From Paenibacillus barcinonensis (GTDB lineage Bacteria; Bacillota; Bacilli; Paenibacillales; Paenibacillaceae): 64,000 bases of DNA. Under the pieces are notes generated by a model. That model saw only the letters and a program-made list of their open reading frames with translations. It had not been told where the DNA came from and did not search any database. The stretch covers positions 62,001 to 126,000 of the forward strand of contig NZ_QJSW01000005.1 of the NCBI RefSeq assembly GCF_003217495.1. The letters are read 5' to 3'. Both the position numbers and the translations under genes were made by a program. Below are positions 53,698-61,163 of the stretch, in pieces (within the stretch, counting starts at the first letter, position 1; the number at the start of each line of letters is the position of its first letter).

Positions 53698-54777
53698 GAC
53701 AGCCTCCAGATGCATGGCTGTCCTTGCCCAACTGAACTGGGCAGCGGCGGTTTCACGTCCGCATTTTCCAAGCGCTTGTGCAAGAGCTGGGCTACTTGCC
53801 AGTTGATACAGAGAGGATGCAAATGACTGTGGCTGTCTGTAGCTGGATATTAGATATCCGTTCTTTCCCGTCTGAATGATCTCACGGATTCCCCCATTAT
53901 CGGAAGCAACTACAGGAATCCCTGAAGCCATAGCCTCTACATTAACGAGGCCAAAGGCTTCATGTTTTTGTGAAGGACATACGAGGCAGTCTACGCTGCG
54001 ATAGAGCTGATCAATCTGCTCGTGCTTCATCTGACCGAGTAAGATCACCCGTACATTATATTTACGTGCCAATTTACGCAAGTATCGGATGAATTGCAGG
54101 GGGCCCTTGCCTGCAATGACCAGCTGGACAGTCAAATGTTTCTGTAAGAGAGCAACAGCGCGGATGAGAACATCCACCCCTTTGCCGGGAATTACTCTGC
54201 CAGCGTACAGCACGGTGAAATCATCGGTTAATCCAACGCTTGCGCGTATACGAAGCTGTTCTTCTCTATTGATGGCAGGCCTAAATCGTTCAATATCGGT
54301 ACCTAGTGGAACAACATGCAGACGCGGCTTTACAGCCGGGAAACGCTGGCAGAGCTTGTGTTTTAAGGATTGACTGTTCACAGCTATGCAGCTGGCTTTC
54401 CGAAGTGCAGCCATTTTCCGGGGACCAGGCTGTACAAAGGTAAGCGAGTGCAGATAAAGCACAACGGGGATCTGGGGAAATGTCTTTTTGATCGCTGCCA
54501 TACTGAGGGGTCGGTTGTCTACTTGAATAACATCCATCTCCAGTGTGGATAGCAAGCGAATAACGGAGGTTGTATAATCGTTAACACTCGTAGCGGATAC
54601 ACGTCGGATTGTGATTTGGTCCATGTGCTCTATTGAAGGAGAACCTTTCATAGAACGGCTTATAATGGTTATCTGATGACGGCGGGCAAGCTCGCGTGCG
54701 ATGCTTAAAATACAGATTTCGACTGAACCATTGCCGGGCAGAGGCAATTTCTCTGGTGCAATCATGACGATGTGCAT
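53674..54777 (-). CDS. Family 4 glycosyltransferase (CotSA-like)
   Basis: This cytosolic, GT-B-fold nucleotide-sugar transferase has 367 residues: IAPEKLPLPGNGSVE near the N-terminus, VLYAGRVIPGKGVDVLI at the start of the second domain and the donor-site motif HEAFGLVNVEAMASG. The N-terminal pattern resembles the spore-coat protein CotSA of Bacillus, so a coat-glycan role is possible but not shown. The ATG at 54777 follows AAGGAGGAG, which decides it over the ATG at 54810. Confidence 0.85.
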   Translation of the reverse strand: MHIVMIAPEKLPLPGNGSVEICILSIARELARRHQITIISRSMKGSPSIEHMDQITIRRVSATSVNDYTTSVIRLLSTLEMDVIQVDNRPLSMAAIKKTFPQIPVVLYLHSLTFVQPGPRKMAALRKASCIAVNSQSLKHKLCQRFPAVKPRLHVVPLGTDIERFRPAINREEQLRIRASVGLTDDFTVLYAGRVIPGKGVDVLIRAVALLQKHLTVQLVIAGKGPLQFIRYLRKLARKYNVRVILLGQMKHEQIDQLYRSVDCLVCPSQKHEAFGLVNVEAMASGIPVVASDNGGIREIIQTGKNGYLISSYRQPQSFASSLYQLASSPALAQALGKCGRETAAAQFSWARTAMHLEAVYTRLIRR

Positions 54778-55001
54778 GGTAAGCTCCTCCTTGTCCGACC
54801 TGGGTAACAACCTTTGTTATGTATTGTATGTGTGAATCTGCGGTTTGGCTCCTGTACAGCGGCTCCGATCGAAGCATTGGTCAACGAATCATACATGGAA
54901 TATTCTGCTGTCAACCTGTGCTGCAGCTTGAACGTGCTTTTGTGATATACTGTACAGGATTATCATATGTGTTACCGCATATAGAAGCAGGAGGCTTAAA
55001 A

Positions 55002-55316
55002 ATGTTAGGTTCAATGCTGGGTCGTTTCCGGCTGCTGTTATGGTTACAGGGAATATCTTATCTCTTATTGTTATTTGTTGCCTTTCCTCTCCGGGATGCA
55101 GGGGTCATGCCTCAAGCTGTTACGTGGTTTGGCAATGTGTACGGCTTTCTGTTCCTGATGTACCTTTTGTTTATGGTATCTTTATATACGGTTCAGAAAT
55201 GGCGTTTGCGCCGCCCCATCGCGTTGTTTTTCATTTCATTTGTACCGCTCGGCAATATGATTTACGATTTTTTGGTTTTTCGAAAAATGTATCGTGAATC
55301 CGCAAATAAAGCTTGA
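55002..55316 (+). CDS. DUF3817 small membrane protein
   Basis: This 104-residue integral membrane protein has three hydrophobic segments (about 10-30, 40-62 and 73-92) and a basic C-terminal tail. FRLLLWLQGISYLLLLFVAFPLR and the FVPLGNMIYDF ending fit the DUF3817 family, whose function is unknown. The ATG at 55002 follows AGGAGG. Confidence 0.8.
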   Translation: MLGSMLGRFRLLLWLQGISYLLLLFVAFPLRDAGVMPQAVTWFGNVYGFLFLMYLLFMVSLYTVQKWRLRRPIALFFISFVPLGNMIYDFLVFRKMYRESANKA

Positions 55317-55387
55317 CTTTATTTTGTGTTATGAAATATGATGTTTACATGTTATTCATCAGTTGTACTAAAACTACATATTCCTGT

Positions 55388-55480
55388 TAAAGGGGAGTAG
55401 CTTTTACAATAAAGTCGTCAATTCGGGATTGTATCCCCGGCTTTATTGGCAGCATTTCGTTGTTAGCGAGACCTTTACCA
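55388..55480 (+). promoter_or_regulatory. yybP-ykoY manganese riboswitch
   Basis: The two conserved blocks are present: AAAGGGGAGTAGC at the 5' side and GTTAGCGAGACCTTTACC at the 3' side, with a variable stem GGGATTGTATCCCC between. This is the Mn2+-sensing element, and a TerC/YkoY-type gene follows, as in B. subtilis ykoY. Confidence 0.92.
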
Positions 55481-55511
55481 AGTATCTATGCTCGGTAAAG
55501 GTTTCTTTTTG
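55471..55511 (+). terminator. Expression-platform terminator of the Mn riboswitch
   Basis: GAGACCTTTACC pairs with GGTAAAGGTTTC and is followed by TTTTT. The 5' arm overlaps the aptamer's 3' conserved block, so Mn binding should prevent it. Confidence 0.8.
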
Positions 55512-55518
55512 TGGTTAT

Positions 55519-55556
55519 AAAAGGACCTTACCAGTAATGGTAAAGGTCCTTTTTGT
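55519..55556 (+). terminator. Second tandem terminator before the TerC gene
   Basis: AAAAGGACCTTACCA-GTAA-TGGTAAAGGTCC is followed by TTTTT. It also shares ACCTTTACC-like sequence with the first terminator. Confidence 0.8.
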
Positions 55557-55587
55557 TGTACATTATAAGGATATTAAGGAGGAGTTA

Positions 55588-56409
55588 ATGTTGGATGCAG
55601 CATTATTATTGGAATACGGGTGGGTGCTCCTGGTCTTAGTAGTCCTTGAGGGATTGCTTGCAGCAGATAATGCTCTGGTACTTGCAATTATGGTCAAACA
55701 TTTACCAGAGGAAAAGCGTAAAAAAGCGTTGTTTTATGGATTGATGGGTGCATTTATTTTCCGTCTCGGTTCTTTGTTCCTCATCTCATTCCTGGTCGAT
55801 GTATGGCAGGTTCAAGCCATTGGAGCACTGTATCTCTTGTACATCTCCATTAATCATATCGTTAAGAAGGTGATGGGAAGCCGCAATAAAACGGATGAAG
55901 CTGCTGATGATACACCTAAAAAGCCTAAGAAGCAATCTGGCTTCTGGATGACTGTGTTTAAGGTTGAGGTAGCGGATATTGCCTTTGCAGTGGATTCTAT
56001 TCTCGCTGCGGTAGCGTTGGCAGTGGCTTTGCCGCCAAGTGGCTTGCCGCCAATCGGCGGATTGGATGGCGGACAATTTATCGTCATTTTCCTGGGCGGC
56101 TTTATTGGACTTGTGATTATGCGTTTTGCCGCTTCATTCTTCGTTAAACTGCTTCATTCCCGTCCGGGTCTGGAGGTTGCAGCTTTTGTAATCGTTGGGT
56201 GGGTAGGGGTCAAGTTATCCGTAATTACACTGGCGCACCCTGCATTGGGTGTTCTGGATGAGCATTTCCCGGAAAATAAAATTTGGAAATTCGGTTTTTA
56301 TATTGTATTAATTGCTATAGCTGTGTGTGGCTGGTTCTTATCATCCAAGGTTCCGGCTAAGGAGAATGAAAACCCGGTTAAAGAACTGGAGAAACAGACT
56401 GAATTGTAA
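55588..56409 (+). CDS. ykoY: TerC-family membrane protein, manganese exporter type (YkoY)
   Basis: This 273-residue integral membrane protein has seven or more hydrophobic segments and the TerC metal-site motifs LEGLLAADNALVLAIM near the N-terminus and EVADIAFAVDSILAAVAL in the middle. Members in Bacillus export Mn2+ or supply it to secreted enzymes. Control by the Mn riboswitch just upstream supports this. The ATG at 55588 follows AAGGAGGAG; the longer open frame would run through the two terminators. Confidence 0.93.
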   Translation: MLDAALLLEYGWVLLVLVVLEGLLAADNALVLAIMVKHLPEEKRKKALFYGLMGAFIFRLGSLFLISFLVDVWQVQAIGALYLLYISINHIVKKVMGSRNKTDEAADDTPKKPKKQSGFWMTVFKVEVADIAFAVDSILAAVALAVALPPSGLPPIGGLDGGQFIVIFLGGFIGLVIMRFAASFFVKLLHSRPGLEVAAFVIVGWVGVKLSVITLAHPALGVLDEHFPENKIWKFGFYIVLIAIAVCGWFLSSKVPAKENENPVKELEKQTEL

Positions 56410-56437
56410 GGCTCTATTCAAAAAAAATGGTTACGGG

Positions 56438-56467
56438 GGAGGCGTCTTTGGACGACCTCCTCTTTTG
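56438..56467 (+). terminator. Terminator after the TerC gene
   Basis: GGAGG-CGTC-TTTG-GACG-A-CCTCC is followed by TCTTTT. Confidence 0.7.
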
Positions 56468-56519
56468 CTACAAGTGCAAATGAGTGTGAAGTGACCTTCA
56501 ATATTTTTCAAGCTAAGGG

Positions 56520-56549
56520 TTGACAATCCAAAAGATGTGCCCGTAATAT
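56520..56549 (+). promoter_or_regulatory. Promoter of the rtcB leader
   Basis: TTGACA (56520-56525), 18 bases, TAATAT (56544-56549). The expected start of transcription is about 28 bases before the small ORF. Confidence 0.65.
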
Positions 56550-56583
56550 AATACATAACAATAATGAAGGGAGGCCGAGAGAC

Positions 56584-56679
56584 ATGATGCTTGGTTATGA
56601 TTTGAATTCAGCACACCGTAACTTGAACACAACTGCATATCCGGCTCATCGTCTTTTTGGTCTCATACGGTCGACATAA
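56584..56679 (+). CDS. 31-codon ORF in the rtcB leader
   Basis: This short ORF has a strong Shine-Dalgarno (AAGGGAGG, eight bases upstream) and its own sigma-A promoter. The peptide begins MMLGYDLNSAHRNLN and ends RLFGLIRST. It has no membrane segment and is basic. Three hairpins and a terminator follow before rtcB. It could be an independent small protein gene or a leader peptide that controls read-through into rtcB. I do not recognise the peptide. Confidence 0.5.
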   Translation: MMLGYDLNSAHRNLNTTAYPAHRLFGLIRST

Positions 56680-56808
56680 AGAACGGGCATATTGATTATG
56701 GAATGATAAGACATGCATTCTATGGGCAATATGTGTTCTTCGCGATATCAAGCGATGGATGACAGGCAAAACCGATTTTTCCTGTTATCCGTTATTGTCA
56801 TGCAGTAG
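56680..56808 (+). ncRNA. Structured 5' leader of rtcB
   Basis: Between the short ORF and the terminator are two nested inverted repeats: CATATTG ... GGAATG ... CATTC ... CAATATG (about 56688-56735) and GATGACAGG ... CCTGTTATC (about 56757-56789). A second possible 31-codon ORF (start ATG in GACATGCATTC) overlaps them without a good ribosome site. The arrangement resembles an attenuation leader. Confidence 0.4.
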
Positions 56809-56841
56809 AAGCCATGGACGACGAGTCTATGGCTTTTTTTT
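56809..56841 (+). terminator. Terminator between the leader ORF and rtcB
   Basis: AGCCATGGAC-GACGA-GTCTATGGCT is followed by eight T. It stands 72 bases before rtcB, so rtcB expression needs read-through or a second promoter. Confidence 0.85.
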
Positions 56842-56912
56842 ATATTTACATCCAAAATAACAAGCAGCAAAACCGAATTTGCTGAACGTACAGGAAGGAA
56901 TAACATTTATTT

Positions 56913-58376
56913 ATGAATAATGAAATCAATCCATTTGCAAGCTTGAGCGAGACAGCAGAAGGCTATCGCCATCACGTTCATCTGCCGGCGGGAGAACTCA
57001 CTGTATATGCTGCACAGCAGCTTTTCTCTTCTCTGGATTATAAAGTATTCGAGATGGCCAACAATAACCTGCAAATTCCTGGTATTTCTTATATGGGGTA
57101 TACCCCGGATGTACACGTTGGTGTAGGCACATGTATTGGCACAACGGCTGTATGGGAGACAGAAGGTGGATATGTATCGCCTTCCATCGTGGGTAGTGAC
57201 ATTGGTTGTGGTATGCGCGTGCATCTGACGAATCTGCACAAGGACGATTTGAAAGAGGTCAAGCTTCGTCGCCAACTGGTCAAAGCCATTGAAAAGGTGC
57301 TGCCCATGGAGGCAAACCAGCGTGGTCATTACTCGGACATCAGGCTGGAGAACATCGTACGCAAAGGACTGCACGGACTGCCAAAAAAATATATCCCCGA
57401 CAGTTACTCTCCCAAAAAATCCACTTCGCTTACACATGTGGAAAGCAGCAAGTTCACTTACGATGAAAATGTGTTAAACCTTGTCCCGGATATGACCTGG
57501 CATCGGTCTCATCGTCAGCTTGGCACATTGGGGGGCGGGAATCACTTTGCCGAGATTCAGGCAATTGAGATTGCTGAGGAAAATCGTGAAGTGGCTGAGG
57601 CATGGGGACTGGTCGATGGACAGATTGTTGTCATGATTCACTCGGGTTCCCGCGCTTGGGGAGGGCATGTGAGCCAGACAAGCTCAGCAGCCATTGCCAA
57701 AGTGATGCAGCGGTTGGGACTCGGCACTACCGATCCAAGATTGGTGTTTGCTCCGCTGGAGCATGCGGAAGGACGACACTATGTCAATATGATGTATTCT
57801 GCGTTGAATTACGCTGTAGTTAACCGTCATCTGATTGCTTACTCCATTCGAGAAGCCTTCCGTGATGTATTCGGGTCCAAATGTGAGTTTCGTACCCTGT
57901 ACGACCTGATGCATAATTATGCTTGGGAGGAATCCCATACAGAGCGAGGCTCCGTGTTTGTACATCGAAAAGGGGCAACGCGTGCTCTGCCTGCGGGTCA
58001 TCAGGATAATCCCAAGCCCTACATGGCTACAGGCCATCCTGCGCTGATTCCGGGGTCTATGGGCACGGCCTCTTATATTATGGTGGGGCAGCCTGGAGGA
58101 GCAGATAATTATTATTCGATATGTCATGGTGCGGGCCGTGCAAGGTCGCGTACAGCGACCAAACGTCTGGTAACTGTTGAGGATTTTGCGGAGGCACTCG
58201 GTGTAGGCACAGCCGATGAGATTGTAGTTAACCAGAAATCTCTGGAATCCATTATTGATGAATCACCCCAGGCGTATAAAAATGTCGATGAAATTATAGA
58301 TAGTGTTACTGGTGCCGGGTTAGCTCAAGTGGTAGCCAAATGTAAACCGCTTGCCGCGGTAAAAGGAGCGAAATAA
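56913..58376 (+). CDS. rtcB: RtcB-family RNA ligase
   Basis: RtcB joins RNA 2',3'-cyclic phosphate or 3'-phosphate ends to 5'-OH ends using GTP and Mn2+, as in tRNA or rRNA repair. The 487-residue protein has the metal-binding Asp and Cys in GSDIGCGM, the family stretch LGTLGGGNHFAEIQ, HSGSRAWGGHV, and the guanylylated His405 in CHGAGRARSR. All key residues are present, so it should be active. An AAA+ ATPase gene begins within its stop codon, and a structured leader with a terminator precedes it. There is no RtcA, archease or RtcR gene beside it. The ribosome site (GGAAGGAA) is rather far from the ATG. Confidence 0.93.
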   Translation: MNNEINPFASLSETAEGYRHHVHLPAGELTVYAAQQLFSSLDYKVFEMANNNLQIPGISYMGYTPDVHVGVGTCIGTTAVWETEGGYVSPSIVGSDIGCGMRVHLTNLHKDDLKEVKLRRQLVKAIEKVLPMEANQRGHYSDIRLENIVRKGLHGLPKKYIPDSYSPKKSTSLTHVESSKFTYDENVLNLVPDMTWHRSHRQLGTLGGGNHFAEIQAIEIAEENREVAEAWGLVDGQIVVMIHSGSRAWGGHVSQTSSAAIAKVMQRLGLGTTDPRLVFAPLEHAEGRHYVNMMYSALNYAVVNRHLIAYSIREAFRDVFGSKCEFRTLYDLMHNYAWEESHTERGSVFVHRKGATRALPAGHQDNPKPYMATGHPALIPGSMGTASYIMVGQPGGADNYYSICHGAGRARSRTATKRLVTVEDFAEALGVGTADEIVVNQKSLESIIDESPQAYKNVDEIIDSVTGAGLAQVVAKCKPLAAVKGAK

Positions 58377-59689
58377 TGAATCGAAATGAATTACAGATGA
58401 AGCAGCCAGAGACAATGAAGGCCATCTACACCTATGACGAGCAGCACGATAACCGGATTCGGGTTGAGGGATATGCCGTTTATTCCAGACTGATTCGTGG
58501 TATCGGCGAAGCTCTGCTGAAGCGGTACGGCGTGGAATATAAGCTATATTCAAGCTCTGATCCGAATAACGAATATTGGGAGCTGTTACGAGAGGATTTA
58601 CAGAACGGCAGTGCAGAGGTGGAACTGGTCGCTCGTATCTTTGAGGATCTTGAGCTTCAAACCCTGCATTATGATGACGATGGGGATGTGCCTACATATG
58701 GTGTGCATTACTCCATCCGTAACAACGTGTTTGCTTATCCTAAGTGGGGTGTGGCTTTGGTGCGTGTTCCTTTCTTCCGGGAGAACGGGATTTACAGTGA
58801 GGACTTTGTGTTTGCTGTCGGCGATGAAGAGATGAAGCAGTTTCTCGGGAGTGTGAGAGAGCGTGAACGGCAGCAAAATATGAAAAAGGTCACCGTATAT
58901 ACGGATGCCCGCAACGGGAGTGACCGTCATGTGGAGTCCATTACACGTTCGGTAAGCAGGGAGGACGTAGTCCTCTCTGCACAGATCAAACAGGATATAT
59001 TCCGCTCACTGGACCAGTTCTTTGAAGCGGATCGTTCCTTCTATCGCGATTATGATATTCCTTATAAACGCGGGATTCTGCTTTATGGACACCCCGGCAA
59101 CGGGAAGACCACGCTCGTAAAATCAATCGCGGGCAGCATTCCAGGGCCGGCTGCATACTGGCAGATTACCGAATACACAAACAGCGAGTCGGTACGTGAA
59201 GTGTTCGACGCTGCCAAACGGCTTGCACCGATGGTGCTGATTATTGAGGACATTGATTCCATGCCCGATGAAGTACGTTCCTTTTTTCTAAATACTCTGG
59301 ATGGCGCGACGTCCAAGGAAGGGATTTTCCTGATTGGCACAACCAACTATCCTGAAAAAATTGATCCGGGTCTGATGAACCGTGCCGGTCGTTTTGACCG
59401 GGCTTATGAAATTCCGCTGCCAGATGAGGCCTTGCGTCTGCAATATTTGCGTCAGCGAGGGTTCAGTGTGTTTGCGGGTGAGGAGGGAACGATAGAGGCG
59501 GCACGGCTCACAGACACGTTCTCGCTTGCACAACTTGGCGAGCTGTATGTCAGTGTAGCCCTGGAGTGGCATCAAAATGGACGAACGGATATAGTTCAGG
59601 TAATTCAGTCCATGCGTGGAGAACTGGACAAAAGCCACAAACACAACTGGCTTGCCCAGCCAGGTAAGGGTCGAGCTGGATTTTATTGA
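58376..59689 (+). CDS. AAA+ ATPase coupled to RtcB
   Basis: The 437-residue protein has an N-terminal region without recognised domain (about 1-200) and one AAA+ module: Walker A GHPGNGKTT (238-246), Walker B LIIEDID (Glu291/Asp292 region), sensor 1 IGTTNYPEKID and an arginine-rich second region NRAGRFDRAY. The module is closest in look to the BCS1/CDC48 type, not to the sigma-54 activator RtcR. Its ATG overlaps the rtcB stop (TAATG), so the two proteins are made together. It may remodel an RNA-protein substrate for RtcB; that is inference. Confidence 0.85.
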   Translation: MNRNELQMKQPETMKAIYTYDEQHDNRIRVEGYAVYSRLIRGIGEALLKRYGVEYKLYSSSDPNNEYWELLREDLQNGSAEVELVARIFEDLELQTLHYDDDGDVPTYGVHYSIRNNVFAYPKWGVALVRVPFFRENGIYSEDFVFAVGDEEMKQFLGSVRERERQQNMKKVTVYTDARNGSDRHVESITRSVSREDVVLSAQIKQDIFRSLDQFFEADRSFYRDYDIPYKRGILLYGHPGNGKTTLVKSIAGSIPGPAAYWQITEYTNSESVREVFDAAKRLAPMVLIIEDIDSMPDEVRSFFLNTLDGATSKEGIFLIGTTNYPEKIDPGLMNRAGRFDRAYEIPLPDEALRLQYLRQRGFSVFAGEEGTIEAARLTDTFSLAQLGELYVSVALEWHQNGRTDIVQVIQSMRGELDKSHKHNWLAQPGKGRAGFY

Positions 59690-59737
59690 TTATATATGTA
59701 CTATTGAGCGAAACCACGGATGATATGAAGGAAGAAG

Positions 59738-59824
59738 ATGGAATTGCCTTACCAATGTGCCTGTCATAAATATAAATTCACCTGTTCTGGGCATACTAAC
59801 CTCGTCTCTAATAACATACAATGA
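59738..59824 (+). CDS. Possible 28-residue Cys/His-rich small protein
   Basis: GAAGGAAGAAG directly precedes an ATG that opens a 28-codon frame beginning MELPYQCACHKYKFTCSGH. The CxCH-x5-C-x3-H spacing could bind zinc. A competing 14-codon ORF starts at ATGAAGGAAG in another frame. It lies 48 bases after the AAA+ gene and could be its third operon member. Evidence is only the ribosome site and the residue pattern. Confidence 0.25.
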   Translation: MELPYQCACHKYKFTCSGHTNLVSNNIQ

Positions 59825-59971
59825 CTTTCGGGAGGTACATATCGCAGCCAATGTGCTGATGAGATGCCGGAACCTGACGCGACCTGTTGTCATGCCCTCA
59901 CGGAACGCCTGTTAGCAGAGGAGGAAGGTACTTTGGACAATAGGTAATATGTAACAATTTCTATGCCAATT

Positions 59972-59996
59972 GTTTAAATGCCTTCGGAGCGGTTAA
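59972..59996 (+). promoter_or_regulatory. Possible sigma-B promoter of glsB
   Basis: GTTTAA (59972-59977), 13 bases, GGTTAA (59991-59996), close to GTTTAA-N12-15-GGGTAT, in front of a stress-type gene. Confidence 0.45.
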
Positions 59997-60040
59997 TAGT
60001 AGTCAGACGCAACAAAAACTTAAAATTAGAGGTGAATGAT

Positions 60041-60298
60041 ATGGGTTGGTTATGGTCATTAATTATCGGTGGTATCATTGGTTGGCTCGCAGGTCTGATC
60101 GTTGGTCGTGACATCCCAGGCGGTATTATCGGTAATATCGTAGCCGGATTTATCGGTGGATGGTTAGGCGGAGTGATCCTGGGAGACATGGGTCCGCAGA
60201 TGGGTGGATTCTACATTGTACCCGCACTTATTGGTGCGATTGTGCTTGTAGCCATCGTCAGCATGATTTTCCGTTCGATGGGACGCAGTCGCGGGTAA
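60041..60298 (+). CDS. GlsB/YeaQ/YmgE-family stress-response membrane protein
   Basis: The protein has 85 residues and three glycine-rich membrane segments: WSLIIGGIIGWLAGLIVG, IIGNIVAGFIGGWLGGVIL and a last one near the C-terminus, with GRDIPGG between the first two. This is the transglycosylase-associated/YeaQ family, small membrane proteins linked to general stress; the molecular role is unknown. The ATG at 60041 follows AGAGGTG. A longer open frame begins inside the sigma-B-like promoter. Confidence 0.88.
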   Translation: MGWLWSLIIGGIIGWLAGLIVGRDIPGGIIGNIVAGFIGGWLGGVILGDMGPQMGGFYIVPALIGAIVLVAIVSMIFRSMGRSRG

Positions 60299-60398
60299 AA
60301 TGGCAACTGCCCGAATGTCTCTAAGTTGTACAGCTATGGTGAGCGTTAAGTAGTACGGAGCATACACATATAAGTGCTTCCAAGTGAAGCTGGAGGAT

Positions 60399-60450
60399 GA
60401 GGTTGATGAAGAGCCGTTGCGGTGGCTTTCCATCAGCCTCTTGTTGTTTT
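60399..60450 (+). terminator. Terminator after glsB
   Basis: GAGG-TTGATG ... CATCA-CCTC with inner AGCC/GGCT is followed by TTGTTGTTTT. Confidence 0.6.
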
Positions 60451-60572
60451 ACAATGGAAGAGTGCAGACGTAATCTGGCTTGTGCTTCAAAAATATAGTT
60501 TTTGAAAATAACATAATCTATTGGCTTTTGAAGACGAGAATTAATGTTTTTATACATGAGGAGATGAAGCAA

Positions 60573-61088
60573 TTGGAAAAGGCAACGTTTGCCGGTGGGT
60601 GCTTCTGGTGTATGGTCACACCGTTTGAGGAGCAGCCGGGCATTCACGGTATTATTTCAGGATACGCAGGTGGTCATGTAGAAAATCCGACATATGAGCA
60701 GGTGAAGACCGGGGAAACCGGACATGTGGAAGTGGTTGAGATTACGTTTGATCCGGAGGTGTTTCCATACGAGCGTTTGCTGGAGCTGTACTGGCCGCAG
60801 ATTGATCCGACGGACGACGGAGGGCAATTTCAGGATCGGGGATCGCAGTATCGCACGGCTATCTTTGTACACAATGAACGTCAGCGGCAGCTGGCCGAGC
60901 AATCCAAGCAGGATGTGGCTGCCAGCGGGCGCTTCCATCAGCCGATTGTGACGGAAATTCGTGATGCGGTACCCTTTTACCCCGCTGAGGATTACCATCA
61001 GGACTATCACAAGAAAAACGAGAAGCATTACAAAGAAGATCGGGCGATGTCCGGCAGAGACGAGTTTATTAACGAAAATTGGAAATAA
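60573..61088 (+). CDS. msrA: Peptide methionine sulfoxide reductase A
   Basis: The product reduces S-methionine sulfoxide in proteins using thioredoxin. In 171 residues it has the catalytic Cys10 in GGCFWC and the family stretches [27 protein letters not shown] and [11 protein letters not shown]. It ends NENWK without a resolving Cys in the last residues. I use the TTG at 60573 because GAGGAG lies nine bases upstream; the ATG at 60564 touches that site. There is no fused or adjacent MsrB. Confidence 0.93.
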   Translation: MEKATFAGGCFWCMVTPFEEQPGIHGIISGYAGGHVENPTYEQVKTGETGHVEVVEITFDPEVFPYERLLELYWPQIDPTDDGGQFQDRGSQYRTAIFVHNERQRQLAEQSKQDVAASGRFHQPIVTEIRDAVPFYPAEDYHQDYHKKNEKHYKEDRAMSGRDEFINENWK

Positions 61089-61092
61089 AAGA

Positions 61093-61140
61093 AGCCGGAG
61101 CAGCCCTTCAAGGAGCTTATCCGGCTTTTTATTTACTTAC
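61093..61140. terminator. Terminator between msrA and the convergent propeller gene
   Basis: AGCCGGA ... TCCGGCT is followed by TTTTT, with AAAAG on the other side, so it can serve both genes. Confidence 0.75.
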
Positions 61141-61163
61141 GGGTGTTCGGGTTTCATTGGTTT

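Larger units (their letters stand above)
59690..60040. other. Intergenic region between the AAA+ gene and glsB
   Basis: No terminator is visible directly after the AAA+ gene. A 28-codon ORF (59738-59824) is described separately. A sigma-B-like promoter lies at 59972-59996. The remainder (59825-59970) holds a GGGAGGT stretch without a plausible ORF behind it; I see nothing definite there. Confidence 0.4.

Noticed and set aside
59690..59893. Minus-strand 67-codon frame
   Set aside because: No ribosome site and no protein-like pattern; a sigma-B-like promoter and a better plus-strand micro-ORF occupy the region.
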